This document shows, piece after piece, positions 40,401 through 52,600 of a DNA stretch of 64,000 bases (position 1 is its first letter; every line of letters begins with the position of its first letter). The stretch is from positions 30,393,501 to 30,457,500 of the forward strand of contig NC_071335.1 of assembly GCF_027744825.2 (NCBI RefSeq), in the 5' to 3' direction. Below the pieces are notes generated by a model. The model had not been told where the DNA came from, did not search any database, and worked only from the letters and a program-made list of their open reading frames with translations. Source of the stretch: Synchiropus splendidus (Eukaryota; Chordata; Actinopteri; Syngnathiformes; Callionymidae). The position numbers and the translations under genes are program-made.

Positions 40401-43400
40401 ATCACGTTTCTAGGCCACGTCTGAGACGTGTTTTTCTTTCAGGGCCGTCGGACATGTGATGTCGTCCTTGTTCTACCCACTTCTGACCTTTGCCCTGCTC
40501 TCGCTGGTCATTGCTTACTGGGCCGTCACTGCAGTGTATCCTTCGAAACAATGTGATTTTGACGTGTCACAGGCATCGATTGCTGTTGTCGTCTTGACTC
40601 CCTGGTCAGTTTCTTGTCCACGTCCAACGAGCAGGTGTATAAAGTGTTCAACAACTCCGACTGCGAGTACGCCAGAGAGACCTGCGACCCCAAGGTGACC
40701 TACCTTGACCCTGAAGTCACATGTTCCATTTCATAGAAGCTAACCAAATGTTCTCTTCTCCTGTAGACATTCAACACGTCGAACATCTCGGCTCAGTGCC
40801 CTGATGCCGACTGCCTCTTTGCCTTCTACGGTGGCGAGACTCTCTACCACAAATACCTCATTTTGTTCCAGTTTTACAACCTCTTCCTCTTCTTCTGGTG
40901 TGCTAACTTCGTGACTGCGCTTGGTCAAGTTACTCTGGCTGGTGCCTTTGCATCATATTACTGGGCCTTCAAGAAACCAGATGATATTCCTGCGTACCCC
41001 ATCTTCTCCTCTCTGGGACGGGCGCTCAGGTGAGGTGTCATTTTGCTTGGTTTGGGATCCTTTGTGTGTTTATGTTGTTACTGATTCATTTTTCATCTAT
41101 CAATGTTTTGTTCAGAATAAGACCTATAATTATCTCAGATTTACTTTCAGAGTATTTTCAGGGCTCCTCTCTGTTGCTTTTGTTTGTTAAGTGCGACTCA
41201 GTAGTTCAACCAAGTTGTCAGTCCACAGTCATATCTGCATGCACCTTCCGGGTGTTATGCTAATGTAGCCCGAAGCTTTAGCATCTTGCTGCGGCATGAT
41301 GGCTCACCTTGTTGTTTGTTGGCTTAGGGTTACACTGCCACCCACAGGCCATTATATTTGGCCTTTAAAATACAGTGGTACCTCCGTTTTCGAATGTCCC
41401 AGAATTTGAGCAAATCAGAGTTCGAACAAACATTTCGAGATTTTTTTGAACGCCCCCGAAAAAGCCGGAAAAAACATAATGGACCGATCAGCTGACCCAC
41501 GACACGCTTTGTTATTGTGTATAATGCAGCCTCTGTATGCAGACGTGTTCCGTTAGCTACATTTACTGACTGTTTTTTCTTCATATTGAGGTGTCAAACC
41601 TTTCCTGTCTCCACACTGGACCGTGGTAGAGTGTCACAGGGGAGGTGCTCGCTCTCCACACCACTCCAGGGTTTGATGTCCTGTTGTGGGCTGGAGCTGG
41701 GACAGGGATGAGGCGAGTCTGGGACAGAGCGTGACTTGGTTTATGACTTTGTCACAGCCAAACTGCACAGAAGCGCACATTCAGAGCTGGACACGCACCG
41801 GGCACCTCTTCACTTCTGGAGAGACGTGCAGTGGCCATGCACATAGACGAGAACCGGGGTACCACTGTACTGGAAATAGTGATTCTGAGTGTGATTTCTG
41901 GTGCCCAAAGATCCCCTTATGATGAGAAAAAAAAGACTGGACCTATAACTTTATATTTAATTTAATTTAATTTAATTATCCATGAAAATAAGGATTTAAA
42001 CTGGATCTTATTTATCAACAAACTATGATATCAAAACAAGGCAATATGTGAAGAATCACTTGCGGTTTTTTTTCAGAGCTGCCTTTGTGACTTTTTTTCT
42101 GCTCAGTTGAAAGAATCATAGGCAGATCATGCTTTGTGCCAAGTTGTGTTTGTTGTGGTTGCTGATACAGAGACAATCATCACTGTTTGTTCATTTTTTT
42201 CAGGTTCCAAAATACAAAGGTGCATCACCTTATACATAAAATTTATTATTTATAATGGAACAAAAATCTGTTTAAACACGGTCCAGTCTTGAATAAAATT
42301 TGGATCATTAATTAAGTTTGCCCTCCTCTCAGGTACCACACTGGATCGCTGGCGTTCGGCTCTCTGATTCTGTCCATAGTGCAGGTCATCCGTGTCATCC
42401 TGGAATATTTGGATCAAAAGTTAAAAGGTGAGAAAACTGAATTCAGTGCACACACAACTAAGTTCATGCAGGTAATATTTAAGGGACCTGCAGGTCTGTC
42501 CGTTAAAACAATAAATAAAAGTGTGGACCGATCCTGAATGATTTTGTGTCAACACTTCTTCACTGTTCTGTAATTTTCTAGGTGCTCAAAACAAGTTTGC
42601 AAAATTCCTTCTAAGCTGCATGAAGTGCTGCTTCTGGTGTCTGGAGAAATGCATCAAGTTCCTCAACAGAAACGCCTACATCATGGTGAGTGCTGTCGAT
42701 CTGGACTCTGGTCGGACTGACGTTAAACCGACGATGTCGTGTCGCGTCCCCAGATTGCCATCTATGGGAAGAGCTTCTGCACATCAGCCCGAGACGCCTT
42801 CTTCCTGCTCATGAGAAACATCATCAGGTTAGTGTTTGTTTCTGGATAAACATTGAAAATAGAAATTCATTTGATATCTAGACTGTGTTTTCTGAAAACA
42901 GGGTGACTGTTTTGGACAAGGTGACTGATTTCCTGCTCTTCCTGGGAAAGCTCCTCATTGTTGGCATTGTTGGTGAGTGTGTCATTTAACTCCACATCTT
43001 TTTGAGATTGGATTTACTTCACTGTCAGTGTCTGGTGTGTATAATGAAAGCACACGCTGGAGGGAGTTGTCAATTTCCTATTTAAGACTGTTCTTGTGTT
43101 TAATTTCTGTTATATGAAGCACCTTTGTTGCTGGTAAACTGGAGGGCTCTGCTATGAAATGTTGATCAGCACTGTCAATGGGCTTTTAGCTAATGGTGTG
43201 TCTGGGCGTCCTGGGGAGGCAAAGCGGCAAAACCTGAGAACCTGGATGCATGTATTCTCAGCAGGACGCCCTAAATTTCTGATTCTTAGTGCCTGTATAA
43301 TACATTACTTATAGTGTCAGCACTCTGGTTTCCATGAAGGTGGTGACAATGTCACCGGATATGATCGAAATCTACTTTAGCAGCTGCAATTTGGCCATGG

Positions 43401-46400
43401 TGAGCGCCATGTTTGTTTACAGGCGTAATCTCCCGGTTATCTTTTTATATTGAATATTGAGTACTACAATTTTTTTAGGAGGGCAGAGGACTATTTTGGC
43501 ATTTTTTCGGCTCAAAGCCCACTCCACCCGCTGCTCAGTGCCGTGCAGAGAACTGCACTGGGGAGCCGAGGGGTCACAGCGCTGGGGAAAAAATAAAAAT
43601 AAAAAATGTAAGGAAACCGAAACAAACCAAAAGTCGGAACAAATAAAAAAGAAATTTGCAATGAATGTCATGATAGACTTCAAACAGTTGCCATATTTGC
43701 TCAAAACATCCGAACCTACGCGGTGGGATACACGCAGGGCGACGAGACTCAAATATTTTATTCTATTTTTTTCTATATTATTTTCTGTATTTTTCTATAT
43801 TATTATTATTATTTTTTTTTTTTTTTTTAATTCATTTATGCTAAAAGCTCCAGTGTTGTTTTTCGATTCCGAAATAATGTGGTTTCCTGATGCGTCCTCT
43901 GAAAGTGAGTGAGCTAATGCGCCCTTGTCTTTTGATATAAGAAACTCTTGCTACTCTCCTCAGGGATTTTCTCGTTCTTCTTCTTCTCTGGGAGAATCAA
44001 AGCCGTGGAAGACGCCGCTCCCTCTCTCAACTACTACTGGGTGCCAATTCTGGTGAGAGAGGCCTTTCGACTTTCCCAATTTATATTTAGACTTGAAGAG
44101 GAAGTAGTAATAATTCACCAGGGCTGACAGTCCCGATGAATTTCCGCCTATTTCAATGAATTATGAAGCTTTATGTGAGGGTTTTAAATAGCTTCTGGAT
44201 GGTGAAGTCCACTGGCACTCTAATGAAAAATGCAGGCTTCAACCTTGTTTTGAACCTGAGTGAAGAATGTTTACATTCTATATCTGGTACATTCTCTCAC
44301 CCTGAGGCGTGATTGTTCTTTGCACGTAATAAGTAAGTAAAGTGAATTGAAAAATATACATTTAACAAGCATTTCTGTCTCTATGTTGGGCTTAATTTTT
44401 AATTGCTATTATTTAGTCACATTTAATGCTGACCATGGCTTTTTTCCTCCACTCAGACGGTGGTTTTTGGATCTTATCTGATCGCTCACGGCTTCTTCAG
44501 CGTCTATGCCATGTGTGTGGACACTCTCTTCCTCTGCTTCTGTGAGTACATCCGGACCAACGCGGAGTGTTCTATGAACAACTGCTTCTCACCTACAACT
44601 GAGCTTCTGCCAGTGCTTCTTCCTGATCTGTTTCTGACCTGTCTTCTCTTTGTCTCCCCCATAATTTCACTTTTATTAACCCTCTACGTCACATTTCCAT
44701 TCTTACTAATCCCTCATTCACGCAATATCACATCACGGCATGATGAAAAATAAGGTGAGGATTTGGAAAGAAACGACGGCTCGTCTGAGAGGCCGTACTA
44801 CATGTCCCCCGAGCTGCACGAGATCCTCTCCAAAGCCGCGCGGCTGGAGGAAGAGCAAGACGGCGAGGTGCAGGCAGACGGCGTGAAGCAGGTAGACGAC
44901 GTGAAGCTGGAGGAGGAAACGCCTCTTCAGACGCAGCAGGACGGAGAGGTTGAGCTGAAAAAGCAGGATGTACTAAAACAAGGCACGGAGGAGGAGCAGC
45001 CCCTGCAGACCAAAGTCGATGACGAAGCAGTGAAGGAAGAGGAGACAAACGCTGCAGTTGCAGAGGAGGCCGTAAAGAAAGAGGAAGCAACGGTAGGAGA
45101 AGTTATCGAGAAAGTGGAGTCGCCCAAGGAGGAGAAGATGGAGCCCGCCAGTGTAGAGGCCGAGAAAAAAGAGACTGCTGAGAAGACAGAAGAAGCCAAG
45201 GTGGACGCCCCTCCTTCCTCAGAGTAGAAAATCGTTAAACTCGCATAAAGAATGAAATAACTGTTTTCAACGTCGTGGTTTGGGCCTTCTTAGTGTGTGA
45301 CGTGACAAAATTGACATTGCCTTGAGCGGGTGTAGCGGGTCACAGGTGTCATGGTGTGTCCATCCGTTTGGGGGGGTCGCAGTTCAGTGCAATAGAAAAC
45401 AACTGACACATAACTCAATATTAGTCAGTGAGCCAATTTAGTTGTTTTCTTTCTCACTTTTTTTCATACAGGTTTTAAACAATTCACTACATTTAGGGGC
45501 TGAAAATGAAGTAATTATGCATGTACAGAAATGTATGCAAACCTACTGCAAACACAATTTTTCAAGAGTGTATGGAAAGCTTTGTGTGCTTTGATACTTT
45601 GACACATTTCTGCCTCAATTTTGCGTGTTGTTGGCTGAGGAAGTGCCGATTAATTTAAGTCACGTGTCACAAGACACCACAATGGAAGGCGAGACGAGTA
45701 CTTTTGCCACAAATTAGGAGCCGATAGTTTACATGTCAGAGCTTCTCAAGGAAGTGGATCTGGAGTCGATCAGACAAAATATTTTTCCGATCAAGTTTTT
45801 TCACAGATGCTGTTGCCAGTCCTAAATCAGTTGTGGCACTCGGAATCTGATTTTGAATATAATGTCTTCTAATATTTGACGGACAGCAAGCTCTATAAAG
45901 TTCCAGGACGTAGGTTGCAGGTGATCTTGACCTTGAAGCTTTCTGTAGATGTATGAAAGCTTTTATATCAGAAATTGTGCCACAAGTGAAAAATGTCATT
46001 GAATGCAATGCATCAACTGAAACAGTATAGTGCTTCATGAATATAAACAAACTGAGCTGTGACCTCCAAAACGGGGCGGTCGGGGGTCGCTCCTATCCCC
46101 TTGTAACGTTGGTGATGTGATGTCCCGCCGAAAGTAGCCGCAGCTTCAAAAGCCCAGCGCATCTCGGTAGCGGTGAAGAAAATAAAACGCTCTCTTGTGT
46201 TGGTTCTTTACGTTGTGAAGATCTGTCTGTGAGTGCTGACTCTGTGCCTGATACTACTGTCACTGATGTTTGCTGTCTCCCGTCAATGCACTACACAACC
46301 TGTTTACAGTCAGAGCAACCCGTTCGACGGCGAAGTCACAGCCGCCGTTTACAATAATACCAGCTGACGCCAAAATGCTCCACACGTTTATAAACTGGAT

Positions 46401-48343
46401 GAAAGTGTGTCATTCTTTTCTACATACGCACAAATCTCTGTGTTGTGTGTAATCCTTTTGGCTTGTAAAGAAATCCTCGCCATTTCGGCATCCCACGCAT
46501 TGTAATGCCACCTACTTGCCTTGGTATATCAGACTGGCGTGAGTTCCGTGATTGTATCTCCTTGACGCAGCCGTCGTGACCTCATGAACTCTGTGGACCC
46601 CCCCACTTGTGAGTCCTTCTGCCTTGCTCTGTCCTTCTATTCCAAGTGCTGCATGATGTTTATATGACTGCTTGCAACTAACATCTTACTCTGTGGATGC
46701 TTTTTGTACATTTCTCTCTGTTTTTCATCTTGTGTACGTTCTACTATTGATATCTACTGATGACATTCCATATTTATTGGGTGTAAATCTTGATTAAAGT
46801 GATTGTATTTCATGGCTGTGTGGTGGTTAGAATCCAGCGAGCAGGTGAGTCGTGACTTTGAGACCTTGTAGTTCAGCGCTTAGATGTGGCATTATTAAGA
46901 AAATGAAGAGGCCCAGAATTACATCTCAGTGACCGCCTCTTGCTCCACCTGAAGAACACATGCGTTCACATCAACAATATTTACAGCAGCCGATTTACAT
47001 GAAAAATCATCGTGGAGCCATGATTACATGCAACCAACTGCTGTGCTTCGAAATGGGAGCAGTAGGTGGAGCCGTTTCAAGGGACATTTGTGGCATAAAA
47101 TGCTGAAAATTCATTGTCAACATGAAGAATTGACTGTTGACAACATGAAGAGATGGTAGCTCCTTTGATGGACACAAAGACGGCAACGTCCTAAACATTT
47201 TTGGTTTTTCATAGACTTCCACCGTTGATATTTGGCTACAACTCTGCATCATCTGGTGTTTAAGTTTTGTTCTAGTGCAAGAAGTGTGAGAGCAAGAGAA
47301 GAGAATGTGTAGTAAGAGGGAGCTCAGACAAGGCTTATTTCCGGTAGTCTATCTATCTATCTGTCTGTCAAATCTTTTTACCATGGGTGGTGGTGAAAAT
47401 GCGGCACTGATCTGTCAGTCGATGCGCCAACCTTTGCTGACTCATGAACAAAACCCTCCTCCTCCTGGGGACGTAACAAGGCTGATCATCTCCTGAGATC
47501 TCTAGCAGATCCCACAGGACTATAGTAAAGCCCGGACCTGGGCAACGCGCGGCCCGGGGCCATATGCAGCCGGATGCCTGCATTTTCGTTGCCCTTTTGA
47601 CGTCAGACTAAAACTATAGCATTGTAATATGTTTAATAATATGTTGACATTTTTTTGTCTTTTTTAGTCACCACCACCACTTCAACAGTGAATATAGCAT
47701 GTTCTTGTTTGAAGACTATAGTTTTCTTCTTTTCTTTGGCCATTTTTGTGTTTGTCTTGTTCCTTGAAATACATCGAAAGAATGTTGAAAATATATTTTG
47801 AAATAAATTGCCTTTTACAATATAATATTATAATAAAAAGAAACATTTCAATAGGTTTCATGGCATATTTACACTTCTTAACATCATTACTTACATTTAA
47901 TTTTGTCCTTGTTACTCAAGTACATATTTTGGATATTTTTCCGTCATGTTTTGTAGTCATCGCTGTCTTTCTTTTGATGATGGCCCCTCAGAGGGTTTCT
48001 AACGTGGCCCTTTAGGAAATGTAATTGCCCACCTCTGGTGTAGCCCTACTATAGTCCTGTGAGTTAAATGATGCTCTCCACTAAAATCTGTCGTCTATAT
48101 CTAAGACCCAACGGTTGAGATGAGTAGACGTGTGTAGACACATAGTCAAAATCTCTGTCAGCTTTTATTGCATAGTCTTTACGTGAGTTTTGTTTTTAAT
48201 GTTCTGTGTGAACCGTTTCTGTCCCCAACACAGTGGAAGACCTGGAGCGCAACGACGGATCAGCTGAGCGGCCATACCTCATGTCCCAGAGCCTGCTGAC
48301 TCTACTGAAGAAGTCCAACCAGGAGGCCAAATCTGTGGAGTAG
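28498..48343 (+). CDS. slc44a2: Choline transporter-like protein 2 (CTL2)
   Basis: A multi-pass SLC44 membrane protein that transports choline/ethanolamine at the plasma membrane and mitochondria. Coding exons: 28498-28534 (1a), 35805-35853, 35933-36006, 36084-36168, 36256-36340, 36566-36685, 36758-36818, 36899-37015, 38261-38344, 38447-38559, 38625-38756, 38831-38930, 40443-40535, 40610-40694, 40767-41029, 42333-42427, 42582-42685, 42754-42827, 42902-42972, 43964-44053, 44457-44541, 48234-48343. This path gives 708 residues (human 706). Family blocks are clear: [17 protein letters not shown], the first helix, a large Cys-rich extracellular loop with sequons, then the helix-rich C-terminal half with [45 protein letters not shown] and [12 protein letters not shown]. 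It ends in [14 protein letters not shown] plus a short tail, as in human CTL2. Alternative first and last exons are listed separately. A 3' AATAAA lies near 49199-49204. Confidence 0.95.
33457..33914. mobile_element. Mariner-type MITE, copy 1 (about 454 bp)
   Basis: The left end CAGTGGTACCTCGGTTCTCGA and the right end (TCGAAAACCAAGGTACTACTG) are inverted repeats of about 20 bases, with a TA on each side (33457-33458 and 33913-33914) as expected for Tc1/mariner insertion. No transposase is encoded; the 155-codon frame on the minus strand is a by-product of low stop density. It lies in intron 1 of slc44a2. An inverted relative lies at 41371-41869. Confidence 0.82.
34848..34869 (+). CDS. slc44a2: Alternative first coding exon (1b) of slc44a2
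   Basis: An ATG at 34848 encodes METHGRK plus one base before a donor (AAAG|gtaaaa, 34869/34870). The phase equals that of exon 1a, so it can join exon 2 (35805) in frame, giving a different seven-residue N-terminus. Human SLC44A2 has two N-terminal isoforms made in the same way from alternative first exons (P1 and P2), with one exon close to exon 2, which fits this position about 0.9 kb upstream. Transcript evidence is needed for proof. Confidence 0.55.
39075..39535. repeat. Suspected dispersed repeat in slc44a2 intron
   Basis: A block of about 460 bases in the intron 38931-40442 differs in composition from its surroundings: A/G-rich on the plus strand, C/T-rich with several open frames on the minus strand. 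It has the look of a decayed retroelement. I cannot assign a family or find its ends by eye. Confidence 0.25.
41371..41869. mobile_element. Mariner-type MITE, copy 2 (about 495 bp), inverted
   Basis: Left end CAGTGGTACCTCCGTTTTCGA and right end (CGAGAACCGGGGTACCACTG) are inverted repeats bounded by TA at 41371-41372 and 41868-41869. The inner part, about 41690-41830, is the reverse complement of about 33670-33805 in copy 1 (shared words include cagagctggacacgcaccgg), so the two insertions are the same family in opposite orientation. It lies in the slc44a2 intron 41030-42332. Confidence 0.82.
44755..45227 (+). CDS. slc44a2: Alternative terminal exon of slc44a2 with long Glu/Lys-rich tail
   Basis: An open frame that begins [17 protein letters not shown], nearly the same as the start of the canonical last exon at 48234 ([17 protein letters not shown]). 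Spliced from the exon ending 44541 it stays in frame, replaces the canonical C-terminus and extends the protein to about 829 residues. The added 120 or so residues are dominated by Glu, Lys, Val, Ala and Gln, with no helix-spanning hydrophobic run, so the tail would be cytosolic and probably disordered or coiled. The frame is open throughout and stops at 45225-45227. The acceptor (aaaaataag|GT) lacks a good pyrimidine tract, which is the weak point. AATAAA at about 46181 could serve as its poly(A) signal. Confidence 0.7.
45228..48233. other. Region between the two slc44a2 terminal exons
   Basis: No gene seen. It is an intron for the canonical transcript and the 3'UTR plus downstream DNA for the long-tail form. 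It holds AATAAA at about 46181, a short (CTAT)n run at about 47350-47370, and a hAT-like element (listed separately). Confidence 0.45.
47530..48035. mobile_element. hAT-like nonautonomous element
   Basis: The left edge (gacctgggcaacgcgcggccc) and the reverse complement of the right edge (ccagaggtgggcaattaca) share the TGGGCAA core typical of hAT ends, and both ends carry a GGCCC/GGGCC block inside it. The AT-rich interior encodes no transposase. I could not identify a clear 8 bp target duplication, so the exact ends are uncertain. Confidence 0.5.
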
Positions 48344-49664
48344 CTTGCTTTTTTCCCCTCTGTGTTCCTTACGCTTCAGAAGGGCACATGAGGTCGTATT
48401 CACCAGAAAGTATTGCAGTAACCATTAAAGTGCACTTGGGTATTGTATACCTGTACGAAGGACAGGATTACAGTTTGTACATTTTAGGAGGTCAAAAAGT
48501 GCCTTCATCTGCCATGAAGCTGTTTGTTTGTTGGATCAAGGTGTAACTGTAAGTGTCAGTTACTTTTTGACTGTTACCAAAATTATTTCCTTTGATGTAC
48601 ATGCATTTGTTCTAACTTTATCGACGTTTTAATCTGCAGGGACCGACTATGATGTCTAACAAAATTGCCTTATGAGATTCTGTGCTGTTTTGCCATGAAT
48701 TGATGCTCCGTTGCAACTGTTCAGTCAAGACGTTATGACCATGGGCTTTCTGTTGTTGCCCTTGAGCTACCAAAGATGAAACTGTTGTTGGTGTCACTGA
48801 GCAGATCCCAGGAACGGGCTAGTTCACATCTCAAACCACGGAATGAAAAGGCCTGGGCACGTCCTGTCGGAATTTGATGAAATGTGGTTTGGATATGTAG
48901 TTGCGGAGCCGTCACTTTATCCCTGATCGACGCCAACAATGGGCAGGTGAGATCCAGCCGTGGAAGTCAGAGCAAAGGAGGAGGAGCCAACTCCGTCTGC
49001 TGAATGTTGGCCATTCAGGATGTCTTTAAACTTCTTCCATGTTCGTTGTATTGCCCCTTTTACATCAGTCCAGAGTAGGTTGTGCAGTACAGGAGCAGTC
49101 TTTTCTGCAGAAACAACGAGTGGTCATAATGTTATGTTCAATGATTGGTGTTGCTCTGATTACAAAAGGGTTTATTTTGTCAGTAACTTAGTCATAACAA
49201 TAAAAAAAAATGTCTAAGTGATGAGTTTGCCTGTCTTTGTAGTGTGGGTTGACTTCCTAATCCAAAATTACGATTGTAGGGAATGGAACAGCGATACTTG
49301 AGGTGATTCTATGAAATATATAAAACAAACATTAATACTAATAATAACACGATATGTAGTAAATCAGTGCAGAATTGAATGACACGCTGTTCATTTATTC
49401 TATGTAATAAAACTGACAAATCAACGTTGTATTGTTACCATTATCATTTGTCCAGTTAAGTCAGTATTTGTTTTGTTTGTTTCTAAATTAATTTAATTTT
49501 CGAGGACGATGTTAGTAATCTGATTGGTTTTAAACGCAATACATTTAGTGTGGACACTCGCCATCGCTGTTGGTAGTTGCTTAGCAACGGCGGTGGTGCC
49601 GCAGCGCTGCAGGCCAACCTCGTTATTTGTCTTTACTTGTCATTATATTTAGCAGTCGTGAAGT
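48344..49664. other. slc44a2 3'UTR and odad3 promoter region
   Basis: Covers the slc44a2 3'UTR (AATAAA near 49199-49204) and the promoter of the first odad3 copy, which includes the RFX-type X-box at 49576-49588. No additional gene is visible. Confidence 0.55.
49576..49588 (+). promoter_or_regulatory. RFX X-box upstream of odad3 copy 1
   Basis: GTTGCTTAGCAAC is a perfect palindromic X-box (two GTTGC half-sites with a three-base spacer) 77 bases upstream of the odad3 ATG. RFX factors use X-boxes near the start of ciliary genes, so its presence fits a motile-cilium gene under RFX/FOXJ1 control. Confidence 0.75.
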
Positions 49665-52600
49665 ATGTCGTCCTACAGGGACCCAGATTACCATTTACTG
49701 TGCGAGGAAATGCAACACAAAATCGAACTTTTGGGTAAGTTTTGCTGTTAGACAGAAAACACCGAGCTGTTAGCTAGCTACACATGGTTTGTTTGTTTGA
49801 CTGAAAGTAGCTGAAACTTTAACGATGCAGGTTTTTCAGCTCACCACAATAGCGATTGTGCTTCAATGATATACTGCAATGTATTTGTGATAAGTATTTG
49901 TAATAAATGTCAGTAAGGTTTTGGGTTGCAGTAATACAGTTTGTCCACCAGAGCGCGACAGAACAGCGGAGTACGAGAGCTCGCAGGCAGCGATGAAGAA
50001 GAACCGAGACCTGATCCGCCAGCTGAGAGAGGACAACAGGACCCTCCACAGGAGACTGGCTGATGTTGTTGCTGACAAGGAAGTATGTTGCTGTTTCAGT
50101 CATAATAAAGGAGTGATTTGCCCAATGGTTGAGATAAGTGAAAATAATGATCACGCACTCAAGTAACTTATTTAGACTTTTCTGTGATTTATTTTTTTCG
50201 TGGCAGAGCAACAGCGAAGCGCAGCAACGCAAAGCAATGGAAAAAACAAAATGTCTCAACGCCATGAAACATACAACCTTGACTTACCAGAGGCAGCTTG
50301 AGGAGCTGAAGAATCAGTATCAAAGAATGAAGCCCAAAGACACCAGCGGTTTGCTGGATGACGCCATGGTACGTGTCACTCACCTTTCCTCTTGAGGTCT
50401 TCTATGTGAAGAGGGTTTCGATTTTTCTCTACAGAAACTACGAGATTTGGAGAACAGACTGAAAAAGACTCAGTTGAAAGTCTCTGAGGTGGAGGACTTG
50501 AATACGTATTACATGAAAGTCAAAAGGCATCTGGAGGTGATGGAACTCACTTCAAAATATTTTTGCTGTTGCTCTCTCATGTTTCTCTCTGCACACCTCC
50601 TTACTGAACATTTTGCTTTCTGTCATGGTCCCAAAGGAGGAGAGTGTGTGTTTCCAGAGCCAGCTGGACAACCTGGAAGCAGAGATACTGAAGGACAGAC
50701 AGGAACTTAGCAACCTGGAGGTCATGAACCAAAAGGCCCAGCTTGCTAAAGAATCAGTGAAGGTGCCTGCAAAGCTAGGAAAATAGACTTAGAGTGGAAA
50801 AAATGTGTAATATGTTCCTTTATTGTCAGACTGAGCTGCAACAGCAGGAAGAACGTCTCTCTAAGGAACGGCAGGAGAGAGAAAAATTTATAGCCAGCTA
50901 CAACAGGAAGATGGAGGAGCGGAAGGCGCAGGCCTTCAGAGTGGAGAAAAGGGTGTGAGCCACTTTCTGATGAGACGTTTTGAGATGAGGAGGACAGATT
51001 TAGCAGTTGTTCATAATGACCACAGGTTCCAAAAACAAACCTCCCGGGTGAGGAGGTGAGCAGTCAGGTGCGCTGCAGGATCAACAGTGATGAAGAAAGA
51101 AAGTCCTCCATGCTGGAAACCTTCCAACAGATCAAGGAGGCGACCGGAGTCAAAGATGTCCAGGTTTGCAATTCATGATTCTCTTGTTTTCATCCACAAC
51201 AACAACAACAACAACGAGAAGGATGTGGCCTTTCTCTCATGTTTTCAACCCTAGGAACTGCTGGAGCGTTTCGTCACACAGAAGGACACTCAGGATCATC
51301 TGGAGACAATGAAAGAAGAAAATGTGAGAGTCCTGCTTCAGCTGAAGGAGCAGAGGGACCAACTCAGTCAACAGTTTGAAGATATAAAATATTCTGGGGA
51401 GGCACACTTCTCAAGGTGATCCAGATTGTTATGCTGTTGGAAATATTGTGTTATTTTTGTGTTACCAAAACATTCTCACTTATGATCGAGATGAATACAA
51501 TGTCAAAGTGGCAGCAGAAGATAAGCAATAGAATGAAACTATTATCGGGAATATAGAAGAATGAAAAGTCACATGATATTAAAAATAGTGTACCAAGTAT
51601 TAAATATTCTCTAATGGAATAGAAATAATAATAATAAAGAATAATAGAAATAATAGAAATTCGATATTTGTGGAAAGAAATGTATAGTATAGAATTTATA
51701 TATTATAAAAAAATAGGTATATATCATAATAATACTCATACACACACCAAGGAAATAATGCATAAAAAATAAATAGAACATCAAGTACACGTGAAAAAAA
51801 TGATTCTAATTAATAAATAAATAGAAAAATATTTTAAATGTGTATTTTTGGAAAAAACAAACAGCAAGAATGATGCTATTGCTAACTTAGTTTTGTTCAT
51901 GTTTATCATCTGAATGTGCCGTACATAAAGCCTCGCCCTATTCTTGTATTTAAACTCAGATGAATGGATTTCAAAGAAGTGGAAATGTTGTATGAGCGGG
52001 TTCTGAAACATCACTTCCACCTACTGTCACTTTCAGATCATACAAAGAGAATAAATGTTGGACACTCTTAAGTGCTTTTAATGATGCTTTTCAAGTTGAT
52101 AGTTTTGAGTCCCAGGTGGTCAGTGGGCGTGGCCTATGGGTCATGTCCGAGCTGTTCATAATATTGATTTACCAAGGGTCATTTATAACTTTTATAAGGG
52201 AGTTTTAGGGCTGGTCTGTTGTGTGTTCACACACACCACTAGTAGATTTGCTTGTGTCTCTCCGTCAGAGACCAGCAGCTGCTGGAGGAGTGTGAGCATA
52301 AACTGCTGGCTCAGCTTCAGAAGAGTCACGCTGCTAAGGAGCAGCTGGATAAGCTGGTCAGGACACATGGCACCATCCGCGCTGGAGTGAAGCACGTCGC
52401 AGACAAACTGCAGCATATTTCGCTGGTACTCTTCCACTGCTTTGTTTTTTTTTTTAGCTCACATGTCAGACATCTACTTTTGAGAATGCTGAGTCATGAT
52501 CTTCCTTAGAGTGGTGATTCCTTGCCTGAGGGGTCGGAGGGCTCTGAGGAGTCGGTGTTGGAGCTAATGGTCCAGTGTGAGAGGAAGCTGAAGGCCCTGC

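Noticed and set aside
44728..45199. Long minus-strand frames opposite the slc44a2 long-tail exon
   Set aside because: Pro/Leu/Arg- and Ser-rich mirror images of the Glu/Lys-rich coding exon.
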